From Actinocorallia longicatena (GTDB taxonomy: Bacteria; Actinomycetota; Actinomycetes; Streptosporangiales; Streptosporangiaceae): a DNA stretch of 64,000 nt. The stretch covers positions 62,001-126,000 of the forward strand of contig NZ_BAAAUV010000009.1 of assembly GCF_039534125.1 (NCBI RefSeq), given 5' to 3'. Below, piece after piece: positions 41,454-50,900 of this stretch (positions within the stretch are counted from its first letter, which is position 1; every line of letters starts with the position of its first letter). Made by a program: the position numbers and the translations under genes. The notes beneath the pieces were generated by a model. The model saw only the letters and a program-made list of their open reading frames with translations. It had not been told where the DNA came from and did not search any database.

Positions 41454-43632
41454 GGGTGACCGTGGAGGTCGCCGTGGTGCCGGTGGTGTAGGTGCGGTTG
41501 GCTCCGCTCTCCCAGGTGACGTTGCCGGAGGCGTCCTTCTTGATCAGCTTGTACTCGAAGGGGGTGCTCTTCGGGAAGGTGATCGCCTTGGACCAGACCG
41601 GGTAGGCGGCGGACGACAGGGGGATCGCGTTCGCCGGGTTCCAGGAGCCGAGGGAGGCCGGGGAGCCGACCAGGTAGACGTTCGTGCCGTAGGTCGTGGT
41701 GACCGTGGCGTTGAAGGTGACCTCCGTGGTGGTGGCGGTCTCGGACGGGGTGGGGGTCGGGCTCGGGGTCGGGTCGGTGCCGACCGTCACGCCCGCGGTG
41801 CCGAAGGTGCTGGTGAAGGACTGGGCCGCCGTGGTCGTGGTGACGGTGCGGTTGGCGTTGGTCTCCCAGGTGACGTTGCCGCTCGCGTCCTTCTTGACGT
41901 ACTTGAACTCGACGGCCGTGTTCTTCGGCAGGTTCACCGTGGCCGACCAGGTGTTGTTCGCTCCGGCCGTCAGCGGGATCGCGTTGACCGGGTTCCAGGA
42001 CGCCAGGGCCGGGATGCTGCCGACCAGGTACACCGACTGGCCCGCGTTGACCGTCGCGGTGACGGTGAAGGTCTCGGCGACGGTCGTGCCGGTCTCGGTC
42101 GGGGTGGGCGTGGGGGTCGGGGTCGGGTCGGTGCCCGGCTTGGCACCGGCGTGGATCGCGACCGCGCTGTTGGCGGGGATGGTGACCGTCGCGGTGCCCG
42201 AGGCGACCGTCACGGTCGTGCCGGTGCAACCCGTGGTGGTGGGGGTGCCGGTGATGACGTCGCAGTAGGCGCCGTTGGCCAGGCCCGTGCTGAACTGCGA
42301 GGTGGAGGCGCTGCCCGAGTCGTTGATGCCGATCCAGGCGCGGTCGCCGCGGTGGAAGCCGATGACGTTGGCGTTCACCGTCGTGAAGTCGGAGACCGAC
42401 TTGACCGCCTTCGCGGTGTTCGCCCAGCCGACCATGCCCTTGATCGCGGTGGACTGGGTGAGGCAGTTCCAGGACGCCCCGCAGCTCGCGGCCGTCACGA
42501 AGCCGTTGCCGTCGGCCGGCGGCGAGGAGTTGCGGTTCGTCCAGGTGAAGCTGTCGTAGACCGACGGCTTGCCGTGCGGGTAGGCCAGCGCGAAGTAGTT
42601 CGCGAGCGTGTAGTCGGTGCCGTTCTTGTACGACAGGACCACGCCGTCGCGCTCCAGGTCATGGTTGGTGACCATGGCGAACACGTTGGCGCTGGGGGCG
42701 TCCAGGGCCCAGCTCGAGACGTTCGCCAGCGCCGAGATCGAGCCCTGGAAGGCCGAGCGGATGCCCTTGGCGTAGGCGAAGTCCAGGACGTCGCCGTTGC
42801 CGGTGAAGGCCGCGGCCTTGAGGGCGTTGTTGCTCGCGCCGTCGAAGATCTCCTGGGCGACGTAGGGGCGCTTGTTCTCGGCGGTCGTGTTGTTCAGGCG
42901 GCCGAGGATGTTAGCGAAGTCGTCCTTCCTGATGTGCTTGACGGCGTCCACGCGGAAGCCGTCCACGCCGATGCCGATCAGGTCGTTCAGATAGCCCGCG
43001 ATCTTGCCGCGGACGTAGTCCTTCTCGGTGTACAGGTCCGACAGCGACAGCAGCTCGCAGCCCGTCACCTGGGCCTCGTTGTTCCAGTCGCTGATGCCGC
43101 CGCTGGTCGGGCACGGGTCGCCCGGGTGGTGGAAGTCGGCGCTGGAGTAGGGGACGGCCGGATAGGAGTAGCCCGTGAAGGCGGTGCCCGCGTAGCCGGT
43201 GGTGCCGCCGGCGTTGTTGGTCCCGGCCATGTGGTTGACGACCGCGTCGACGTAGACGCGCACGCCCGCGTTGTGACAGGTGGTGACCATGGAGGCGAAC
43301 TGGGCGCGGTCACCGAACCGGGAGTCGAGCCGGTAGGAGACCGGCTGGTACACCTCGTACCAGGGGTGGGCGCCGTCGGCCGAGGTCGGCAGGCTCACCG
43401 ACTCCTGCGGCGGCGCGACCTGGACGGCCCCGTAGCCCGCCGGGCCGAGATGGTTCGTGCAGGCGGCGGCGACGGACGGCCAGTTCCACTCCCACAGGTT
43501 GGCCGTCACCTCGCTGTCGTTCAGGGTGACGGCGGCGCTCGCCGTGCCTCCCCCCGCGAGGGTGACCGACACGAGGCCGGTCGCGGCGAACGCGACCGCG
43601 GCGAGCGCGGCGCGGAATCTCACTTTGGACAT
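41440..43632 (-). CDS. Secreted alpha-amylase (GH13) with two C-terminal CBM20 domains
   Basis: The 730-residue extracellular enzyme hydrolyses starch alpha-1,4 bonds. A signal peptide (about 1-34) precedes the GH13 barrel with DAVVNH (129-134), GFRVDAVKH (225-233, nucleophile Asp229), EIFD with Glu261, and VTNHD with Asp325. After domain C, two Thr/Pro linkers (PTPTPTPTPTET and PTPSPTPTPSET) join two CBM20 starch-binding domains (about 525-615 and 640-730, each with VYLVGS.. and the W-N-P pattern). It follows the PfkB gene by 12 bases, as the last gene of a GH13-PfkB-amylase operon. The stop overlaps the convergent HATPase gene by 14 bases. Confidence 0.96.
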   Translation of the reverse strand: MSKVRFRAALAAVAFAATGLVSVTLAGGGTASAAVTLNDSEVTANLWEWNWPSVAAACTNHLGPAGYGAVQVAPPQESVSLPTSADGAHPWYEVYQPVSYRLDSRFGDRAQFASMVTTCHNAGVRVYVDAVVNHMAGTNNAGGTTGYAGTAFTGYSYPAVPYSSADFHHPGDPCPTSGGISDWNNEAQVTGCELLSLSDLYTEKDYVRGKIAGYLNDLIGIGVDGFRVDAVKHIRKDDFANILGRLNNTTAENKRPYVAQEIFDGASNNALKAAAFTGNGDVLDFAYAKGIRSAFQGSISALANVSSWALDAPSANVFAMVTNHDLERDGVVLSYKNGTDYTLANYFALAYPHGKPSVYDSFTWTNRNSSPPADGNGFVTAASCGASWNCLTQSTAIKGMVGWANTAKAVKSVSDFTTVNANVIGFHRGDRAWIGINDSGSASTSQFSTGLANGAYCDVITGTPTTTGCTGTTVTVASGTATVTIPANSAVAIHAGAKPGTDPTPTPTPTPTETGTTVAETFTVTATVNAGQSVYLVGSIPALASWNPVNAIPLTAGANNTWSATVNLPKNTAVEFKYVKKDASGNVTWETNANRTVTTTTAAQSFTSTFGTAGVTVGTDPTPSPTPTPSETATTTEVTFNATVTTTYGTNVYLVGSPASLGSWNPANAIPLSSAAYPVWSKAITFPKSTPFEYKLIKKDASGNVTWESGANRTYTTGTTATSTVTLTWK

Positions 43633-43644
43633 GGCTGCCTTCTT

Positions 43645-44529
43645 CTAGGGGTGGGGGGTGAGCCGGGCTTCCAGCTCGGGCAGGGTGATCAGGGCCTGGT
43701 GGGTTCCGGCGGCGCCGCAGGCGTACAGGCCCGCGACGGCACCGGAGCGGACGCACTCCACGACGGCGCGCGAACGCAGCCAGGCGTGCAGGAAGCCGGA
43801 GACGAACGCGTCTCCCGCCCCGTTGCTGTCGACGACCGGTCCCCCGGCCGCCGGCTCGTAGTGCCGAGGCTCGCGGTCCGCGCGGGTGGCGAACCAGCCG
43901 CCGCGCTCGCCGTCCATGACGACGACGGCCAGCGCGCGGCCCTCGGTGAACAGGGCGTGGACGGTCCCCGGGACGTCCGCCAGCGCGGTGGCGCTGACGA
44001 ACACCACGTCGGAGGAGCGGGCGAAGTCGGCGTGGTGGGGGTTCACGCCGTCCCAGTCGTGCAGGTCGGTCGAGGTGGTGACCCCGTCTCCCAGCGGGTA
44101 CACGTGCCGGGCGAAGTCCATGATCGAGACATGGACGTGCCGGGCGGGGGCGGCCGCGACGAGCCCCTCGGGCAGCCGCTGCCCGGGAAGATCACGGCCG
44201 TCGTAGAACGACGTCCGCCGGCCCTTGGGGTCGACGAGGTTCACCGCCCGGCGGGTCCCCGCCGGGCTGATGACGAACTCGGTGTCCACTCCCCCGGCGG
44301 CGAGCCGGTCGCGGACGAGCCCGCCCAGCCGGTCCTCCCCGAGGAAGTCGACGAGCTTCACCGACAGCCCGAGCGACCGGCAGCCCAGCGCGACGCCGCT
44401 GCCGGTGTGCCCGGCGTACTCCGCGATCCCCGGTGTGGCCACCGAGTCCGCGTACGGAAGCGGCAGGTCCTGCGGCACGTTCACGATCGTGTCGACACCC
44501 GCGCCGCCGATCACCAGAACGTCGTACAT
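43645..44529 (-). CDS. PfkB-family carbohydrate kinase
   Basis: The 294-residue ribokinase-like enzyme has the PfkB signature DSNGAGDAFVSGFLHAWL (catalytic Asp in GAGD) and the N-terminal substrate lid segment. PfkB enzymes phosphorylate fructose, fructose phosphates, nucleosides or other sugars; the exact substrate cannot be told. It lies between two secreted amylase genes with 10- and 12-base gaps, so it is co-transcribed with starch-degrading enzymes although it must act in the cytoplasm. ATG 44529 has GAGGTG six bases upstream, better than GTG 44538. Confidence 0.88.
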   Translation of the reverse strand: MYDVLVIGGAGVDTIVNVPQDLPLPYADSVATPGIAEYAGHTGSGVALGCRSLGLSVKLVDFLGEDRLGGLVRDRLAAGGVDTEFVISPAGTRRAVNLVDPKGRRTSFYDGRDLPGQRLPEGLVAAAPARHVHVSIMDFARHVYPLGDGVTTSTDLHDWDGVNPHHADFARSSDVVFVSATALADVPGTVHALFTEGRALAVVVMDGERGGWFATRADREPRHYEPAAGGPVVDSNGAGDAFVSGFLHAWLRSRAVVECVRSGAVAGLYACGAAGTHQALITLPELEARLTPHP

Positions 44530-44539
44530 CGGATTCACC

Positions 44540-47500
44540 TCACTTCAGGTAGGGTCCGGCCGCGCCGATCCGGCCCGGTCCGTCGAGCACGTAGACCCGC
44601 AGGTTGCCCTTGCCGGGCGCCGCGACGGTCAGGGTCCCGTTCGTGACGGCGCTGACGTCGCCGGTGACGGCGTCGCGGTACGTCCCGTTCGGGATGCCGG
44701 AGTAGGTGGCGCCGCCGGTGATCGTGACCAGGGCGAAGCTGTCGACCGATCCCTCGGTGTAGCGCCGCTTGAAGGCCATCGAGCCGGATACCCCCTCCCG
44801 CGAGTACTGGCCCATCTGGAGCGCCGGGATCGCGCGGCGGATCCGGTTGAGCCGCTGGAGGTGCTTGACCAGGGGGCTGTTCAGGGTGGTGGCGACGGTC
44901 CCCGAGGAGGCCGAGACGACGCCGAAGTCCGAGGCGGTGACCGTCCCGGCGAGCTTGTCGCCGTAGTAAGCGCGGCCCGTGGTCGACAGCGGGCAGGTGC
45001 CGCCGCAGTCGATCTGCTTCCCGGCCTGGAACTCGATCTCCGAGCCGTAGTAGAGGGTCGGGATGCCGCGGAAGGTCCACATCAGCGCCATGTTCTCCGC
45101 CCACGCGTCGGTGCCCCCGGAGTAGCGGGTGCTCGACTTGTTGGGGCCGAAGTCGTGGGAGTCGACATAGACGGCGTTGTAGGTGGCGTCGTTGGTGGAG
45201 TCGTCGGAGTCCTGGCCGTTGTTGAAGGCGTTCTGCGCGTCCCCGAAATTCATGTGCATTCTCATATCGATGATGTTCATGCCGGAGAAATTCGTGTGGT
45301 CGGGCGCGTGGTAGGAATTGCCGTTGAGGAAGGCGTTGGCCGAGGTCGGCTGGTTGCCGGTGCCCTGGCCGTTCTCGTAGGCGAACTGGTCGAGCGCCGC
45401 CTGCACGTCGTCGTCGGTGTAGGTCTTGCGCTCCTTCCAGGTGAAGAACTGGGCGGAGTGGTTGACCGAGCCTCGGTTCCACTTGTCGTTGACGAACGCG
45501 CCGACCTCGCCGAACACGTAGAAGTCCTGGGCCTTCCGGGCGCCGTACTTCTCGGTGAGGCGGGCCTGGAGGGCGGGCAGGAACCGGCGGTTCCAGGTGA
45601 CGCGCGGAACGTGCACCGCGGTGTCGACCCGGAAGCCGTCCACGCCCATGTCGATGTAGGAGTTGTAGGCGCCGATCAGGTAGTCTTGGACGGCCTTGTT
45701 CTCGGTGTTGAAGTCGGCCAAATCGTCGTGCAGCCAGCAGGAGCGCGAGTCCTCGCCCTCCCAGTTGCCGATCCAGCACTGGTGGTACAGCGAGGCGGGG
45801 AACATGCCCGAGGTCGGCGACGGCCACTGGCAGTTGTGAATGGTGAAGCCCTCGGGGCTCTTGTACTGGGTCGCGGTCCCCCAGTTCCGGCAGGTGTTCC
45901 CGGCCGGTTCGGCCGTCTCCCACAGGTCGCCGTTGTAGGGACGGCCCTTGGCGAGGGCGTTCTGGGCGGCCGTCAGCGACGGGTCGTCGCCCTGGGCCTC
46001 CTGGAGCGGGTCGTAGGCCTTCCCCGGCTGCTTGGTGGCGTACATCCAGTCCCACTGGCCGTCCTTGGCGCCCCACACCTTCGGGACGAACAGGCCCTTG
46101 GCCCCCCAGCGGGAGGAGTGGTTGTAGACGACGTCCTGGTAGATCTTCACGCCCTTGGCGTGGGCGGCGTTGATCAGGTCCTGGTAGGACGCGCCCGGCG
46201 ACTCCAGGCGCGGGTCGACGCGGTAGAAGTCCCAGCCGTGGTAGCCGTGGAAGTCGTAGTCGGAGCGGTTCAGGACCACCGGGGTGATCCAGATGGCGGA
46301 GAAGCCGAGGCCCTTGATGTAGTCGAGTCGGTCGACCAGGCCCTTGAAGTCGCCCCGGAACATCGGGTCGGCCGCGGCGGCGTCGCCCGAGCGGACGTAC
46401 TGGCTGCCGCCCCGGTTGTTGGAGGCGTCGCCGTCCATGAAGCGGGCGGTCATCGCGAAGTAGATCGCGTCCTTGCGCGGGTCGCCGCCGAGCATCGTGC
46501 CGCCCGCCGGGGGCGGCGGGGCGTCGCCCGTCTTCGCCGACGCCGTGGGGCCGGCCGCCGAGGTGTTCCCCGCGGCGTCCCTGGCCTGCACGGTGAAGGT
46601 GTAGGTGGTCTGGGCGGCGAGTGAGGAGACCGTGAAGGAGGTCCCGGTGGCCTGGTAGACGGTCGAGCCGCCGGAGGCGGGGGAACCGGTGATCGTGTAG
46701 CCGGTGACGGCCACGTTGTCGGTGGACGGGCCCCAGGTCAGGGTGATGCTCGTGCCGTCGGCGGTGGCGGTCAGCCCGGCCGGGACGGTCGGCGCCCGGG
46801 TGTCGGCGGGCGGGACGTAGCAGGGGTCGGCGGCGTCGGCGGTGACGACGCCGTCCTTGACGGTGGTGCGGCCGAGGCCGAGCGCGTAGTCGCCGCCGCC
46901 GTTGTTGTCCCAGGTGCCGGAGCCGTTGTTGAAGGCGGCCTTCAGGCCGGTGGCCGCGCCGAGGTCGACGTCCTTGCGGACCCACCCGGTGCAGGCGGCG
47001 TCCATCGTGACGCCGGGGACGGCCGTCCAGGAGCCGCCGGACGGCTGGTAGTGGAGGTTCGTGGTGCTCCAGCCCCGGGTGGCCGTGAAGTAGTAGACGG
47101 AGGCCCTGGCGGTGGTGCCGGTCGTCTTCGTGACGGTGCCGGAGGGGGCCGAGACGTTGCCCGCGGCGTCCTTCGCGGTGACCGAGTAGGTGTAGGCGGT
47201 CTCAGGGGACAGCCCCGTGTCGGAGAACGACACCGCGGTGGCGGCCAGCTTGACGGTGCCGTCCGGGCCGGTCCTGGTGATCTCGTAGCCGGTGACGCCG
47301 ACGTTGTCGGCCGCGGCGGTCCAGGTGAGCTTCACCGTGGTTCCGGTGACGGTCGCGGCCAGGCCCGTGGGGGCGGTCGGCGCGGTGGTGTCGGGGGCGC
47401 AGGGGCTCCCGGAGCCGATCACGCCGCCGCTGACGGTCACCGTGCCGGTGCCGAGGGTGTAATCGGCGCCGTTGTTGTTGTCCCAGGTACCGGAGCCGTT

Positions 47501-47779
47501 GGTGAAGGTGGCCTGCCAGGTGGTGGCGGTGCCGAGGTCGATGGTCCGGCTGAACCAGCCGGCGCAGGCGGCGTTCATCGGGACGCCGGGGACGGCGGTC
47601 CAGGTGCCGCCGATGCCGTAGTGGACGTTGGGGGCCGTCCAGGCGGTGCGGTAGAAGACCGTCACGGTGTTCGCGGCCTGCGCGGGAAACGCGGGGACCG
47701 CCGACGCCAGAAGGACGACGGTTCCGATCACGCTCCTCCCGAGGCGTGATCGGAACCGGGTTCGGAGGGCAAAGCCCAT
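44540..47779 (-). CDS. Secreted multidomain GH13 amylase (CBM25-FN3-CBM25-FN3-GH13)
   Basis: The 1079-residue enzyme has a signal peptide (about 1-36), then a CBM25/26-like starch-binding module (38-120, VFYRTAWTAPNVHYGIGG), a fibronectin type III domain (132-220), a second CBM25-like module (226-312), a second FN3 (330-418), and a GH13 catalytic domain from about 430 with GFRVDT, FGEVGAF and YVDSHDFG. The start ATG 47779 follows GGAG with seven bases of spacing. It is the first gene of the operon with pfkB and alpha-amylase. MalR-type CTTGCTGCAA and CTGCAAG sites are just upstream. It probably attacks raw starch granules or pullulan. Confidence 0.93.
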   Translation of the reverse strand: MGFALRTRFRSRLGRSVIGTVVLLASAVPAFPAQAANTVTVFYRTAWTAPNVHYGIGGTWTAVPGVPMNAACAGWFSRTIDLGTATTWQATFTNGSGTWDNNNGADYTLGTGTVTVSGGVIGSGSPCAPDTTAPTAPTGLAATVTGTTVKLTWTAAADNVGVTGYEITRTGPDGTVKLAATAVSFSDTGLSPETAYTYSVTAKDAAGNVSAPSGTVTKTTGTTARASVYYFTATRGWSTTNLHYQPSGGSWTAVPGVTMDAACTGWVRKDVDLGAATGLKAAFNNGSGTWDNNGGGDYALGLGRTTVKDGVVTADAADPCYVPPADTRAPTVPAGLTATADGTSITLTWGPSTDNVAVTGYTITGSPASGGSTVYQATGTSFTVSSLAAQTTYTFTVQARDAAGNTSAAGPTASAKTGDAPPPPAGGTMLGGDPRKDAIYFAMTARFMDGDASNNRGGSQYVRSGDAAAADPMFRGDFKGLVDRLDYIKGLGFSAIWITPVVLNRSDYDFHGYHGWDFYRVDPRLESPGASYQDLINAAHAKGVKIYQDVVYNHSSRWGAKGLFVPKVWGAKDGQWDWMYATKQPGKAYDPLQEAQGDDPSLTAAQNALAKGRPYNGDLWETAEPAGNTCRNWGTATQYKSPEGFTIHNCQWPSPTSGMFPASLYHQCWIGNWEGEDSRSCWLHDDLADFNTENKAVQDYLIGAYNSYIDMGVDGFRVDTAVHVPRVTWNRRFLPALQARLTEKYGARKAQDFYVFGEVGAFVNDKWNRGSVNHSAQFFTWKERKTYTDDDVQAALDQFAYENGQGTGNQPTSANAFLNGNSYHAPDHTNFSGMNIIDMRMHMNFGDAQNAFNNGQDSDDSTNDATYNAVYVDSHDFGPNKSSTRYSGGTDAWAENMALMWTFRGIPTLYYGSEIEFQAGKQIDCGGTCPLSTTGRAYYGDKLAGTVTASDFGVVSASSGTVATTLNSPLVKHLQRLNRIRRAIPALQMGQYSREGVSGSMAFKRRYTEGSVDSFALVTITGGATYSGIPNGTYRDAVTGDVSAVTNGTLTVAAPGKGNLRVYVLDGPGRIGAAGPYLK

Positions 47780-47889
47780 GCTGTGCTCCAAAGCGAAGGT
47801 TCGGGGGGTGACCGGACCATCCCGCCAGCACTCGGGTTGGGGCCGTGCAGTGACGAGCATCACCCATCACGGCAGATGACGTCAATACA

Positions 47890-47921
47890 TTGCAGCAAGG
47901 TTTCTGAAAATCGACTGCAAG
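47890..47921. promoter_or_regulatory. MalR-type operator half-sites upstream of the CBM25 amylase gene
   Basis: TTGCAGCAAG (47890-47899) and CTGCAAG (47915-47921) lie in the gap upstream of the GH13 operon. The first is the exact reverse complement of CTTGCTGCAA in the malE promoter region at 51556, pointing to a common regulator. Confidence 0.6.
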
Positions 47922-47931
47922 ACAACAAAGT

Positions 47932-47970
47932 GGGCCCGGCGGCCTGTTCCGGTGCTGGCGGAACGGGCCC
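47932..47970 (-). terminator. Two-segment hairpin after the CBM41 amylase gene
   Basis: GTTCCG (47946-47951) and CGGAAC (47959-47964) form an inner stem, and GGGCCC (47932-47937) and GGGCCC (47965-47970) an outer one. It lies just past the 47999 stop codon on the minus strand. Confidence 0.55.
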
Positions 47971-47998
47971 CGAGCCCACGCTTGGGGGGAGGAATCCC

Positions 47999-50900
47999 TT
48001 ACTTCACGGTGACACCCGTGGCGGTGAGCAGGCCGCCGGTGGCGCCCCGTTCGAGGGCGACCAGCTTGAAGCGGACGGCCTTGTCCCGCAGCCGGGCGAG
48101 GTCGCGCGGATCGACGGTGAAGGCCCCCTCTCCGGACGGGGTCAGGCGCAGCAGCCGGACGTCACCGGTGAGATCGCCGTCCTCGATCGCCAGGTCGTCG
48201 GCGAGGGAGTAGGCGAGGGCATAGGTCTTCCCCGCCGTCGGGCCGGTCTTCCAGGCGACCGTGGAGCCGGTCAGGACGGCCTCGGCCTTCGACAGGTCGG
48301 CGTCGAGCCCGGCGCCGCCGAGCTGCGGCAGCAGGTAGCCGGGGGCCGCGGCCAGGGACCAGACCTCGTTGCCGTAGGTCGCCAGGTCGAGGGACTGGTC
48401 GTCGGGGAGGTCCTTCTCGCCGTCCTTGTGCAGGATGTAGCTGAGCGTGGTCGCGCCCGGGGCGAGCGGGACCTCGTAGATCGCCCCGTAGGCGTCGGTT
48501 CCGGAGGGCCGGATCCCCTTGTCCCACTCGGTGGGGGCCGCCGCCCCGGTCCAGGTGTGCAGCGTCCAGCCGTCGTAGTCGCCCGCGGGCCGCCGGTAGT
48601 GCAGGACCGCGACGCCACGGGCCGCCGCCGACGTCCGGTACTGGGCGGCGTCGCCGGAGACCACGAACGCCCGCGGCTGGGCGGCCGGGGTCAGGCTCAG
48701 GTCCCCGGTGTCCTTCTGGTCGCCCTTGTGGACGATGTAGTTCAGCGGGGAGTCCCCGGACTTCAGCGGGATCCTCCAGTAGGCGCCGAAGGAGTCGGTG
48801 CCGTCGGGCGGCCGGGGGGCGGACCAGTCGGTCGGGACGCCGTCCGCGAGGGCGTCGCCCCACAGGTGCAGGCCCCAGCCGGTGTAGTCCCCGTCGGCCC
48901 GCCGGTAGTGGACCGTCGCGTAGGGGACCGAGGTGGAGACCGTGCCGGAGCCCTCTTTCAGCCAGATCTCGCCGCTGCGCAGCACGTTGACGGTGTGCTC
49001 GGTGCCGTCGGCGTCCTCGCCGTCGTGGACGAGGACCTTGACCTCCTTCGCGCCGGGCTTGAGCTTCACCCAGGCGAACCGGCCGTAGTCGTCCTCGCCG
49101 GCGAACGGGGCCTCCACGGCCTCCTCGACGTCGCCGGAGAAGCGGGCCGTCCAGCCGTCGTAGCCGCCCTGACGCTGGTAGTGGACCAGCAGCCGGTCGC
49201 GGGAGAGCGCTCCGGTGCCGGGTTCCGCCGGGACCTCCCCCACCGTGCCGGACGCCTCGGCGGAGCTCGTCCGGCCCACGCTGTCGATCACGGTCGCCCG
49301 GTAGGTGATCCGCGTTCCCGGGGCGGTGCCCGCCGCGGAGTGGAAGACCCGGAAGGAGCGGTTGTCGTCGGCGCCCAGCGGCTGCCACGCCCCGTCGCCG
49401 ATCTTCGCCTGGAAGGCGACCCGGTCGAAGCCGTCGCCGGGCACGGACGCGGTGATCTCGGCGCGTCCCAGGAGGGTCGCGGGGACCGCCAGGGTCACCG
49501 AGGGGGCGGCGGCCGGAACGGCCAGCGGCGCCTGCGCCCGGTAGACGACCGCCTGCTGCGGCGGCACGGGCACGGTGATCGTCTTGTCGGCGGCGCTCGT
49601 GACGGCCGGCCCGGAGGCCCCGTAGAGCGGCGCGAACGCCGTCCCGGCCGAGAAGGTAGGGATCTTCACCTCGCGGGCGGCGGTGCCGCTGTTGACCGCG
49701 ACCACGTACTCGGTGTTCTGCGGCGCGGAGATCCGGGAGAAGGCGTAGACGCCGCCGTCGGCGAGGCGCTCGATCTGGGCGCCGTCGCGCAGCGCCGGAT
49801 GGGCGGTGGTCAGCTCGGCGAGGGCCTTGATGCCCTGGTAGAGCGGGTGGGCGGGGACGTAGTTGTCCTGCGCGGCCGTGGCCGTGGTGCCGATCTGGTC
49901 GTCGTCCAGGTAGGAGGGGACCTTCGAGGCGAACAGCGAGGTGCGGGCGTCGGTGTCGCCGCCGTCGCCGGTGTAGCCCTGCTCGTCGCCGTAGTAGATC
50001 ACCGGCTGGCCGCGCGTCAGGTACATGAGCTGGTGGGCGAACTGGTCGCGCCTGAGCAGCTCGGCGTCGGAGGCGCCGGGGTTGTCCCTGGCGATGAAAC
50101 CGCCGATGCGGCCCATGTCGTGGTTGCCGAGGAAGGTCGGCAGTGAGTAGGCCGAGGAGTCGGCGTCGGTGTACAGGTCGTCCTGGGCGTAGAGGGCCCG
50201 CAGCCGGTCGGCGGGCGCCCCGGACGCGAACGCGCGGGCGGCCTCCTGGAAGGGAAAGTCCAGCACCGAAGGGAGCTTTCCTTCGGTGACATACCGAGAA
50301 GTGATCTTCGGGTCGCCGCTGTAGACCTCACCGAACTGGAAGAAGTCCGGGTTCCCCCGGCCGGCGGCGTAGGCCTGGATCGCGGGGGCGAACCGCTGCC
50401 AGAACTCGATGTTGACGTGCTTGGCGGTGTCGATGCGGAAGCCGTCGACCTCGGCGTCCTTGATCCAGTGCTCGTAGATGTCGGTCATGCCCTTGACGAC
50501 CCTGGGGTTCTCGGTCATCAGGTCGTCGAGGCCGTAGAAGTCGCCGTACTCGGCGTTCTCCCCGGCGAAGGTCGAGTCGCCCCGGTTGTGGTAGAGCGTC
50601 GTGTCGTTCAGCCAGGCCGGGACCTTGGCGGGCAGGCCCTGCGGCACGACCGGGGTGTAGGGGAAGGAGTTCTCGTCGATCCTGGGGAAGGGCTTCGTGC
50701 CGTCGGCGTACTCCGCCTCGTCGAACGGGTGCCCCTTGGTGTCGAGCAGCGGGTAGGACGCCTTCGAGCGGTAGGAGTACCGGTTCTCGGCTGTGGAGAT
50801 CACATCGGCGGTGTGGTTGGTGATGATGTCGAAGAAGACCTTCATCCCCCGCTTGTGCGCCTCCTTCACGAGCTGCTTCATCTGGGCGTTCGTGCCGAGG

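Noticed and set aside
41359..44646. A frame of about 1100 codons antisense to the amylase and PfkB genes
   Set aside because: Composition is typical of antisense high-GC shadow; the sense genes have catalytic motifs and ribosome-binding sites.
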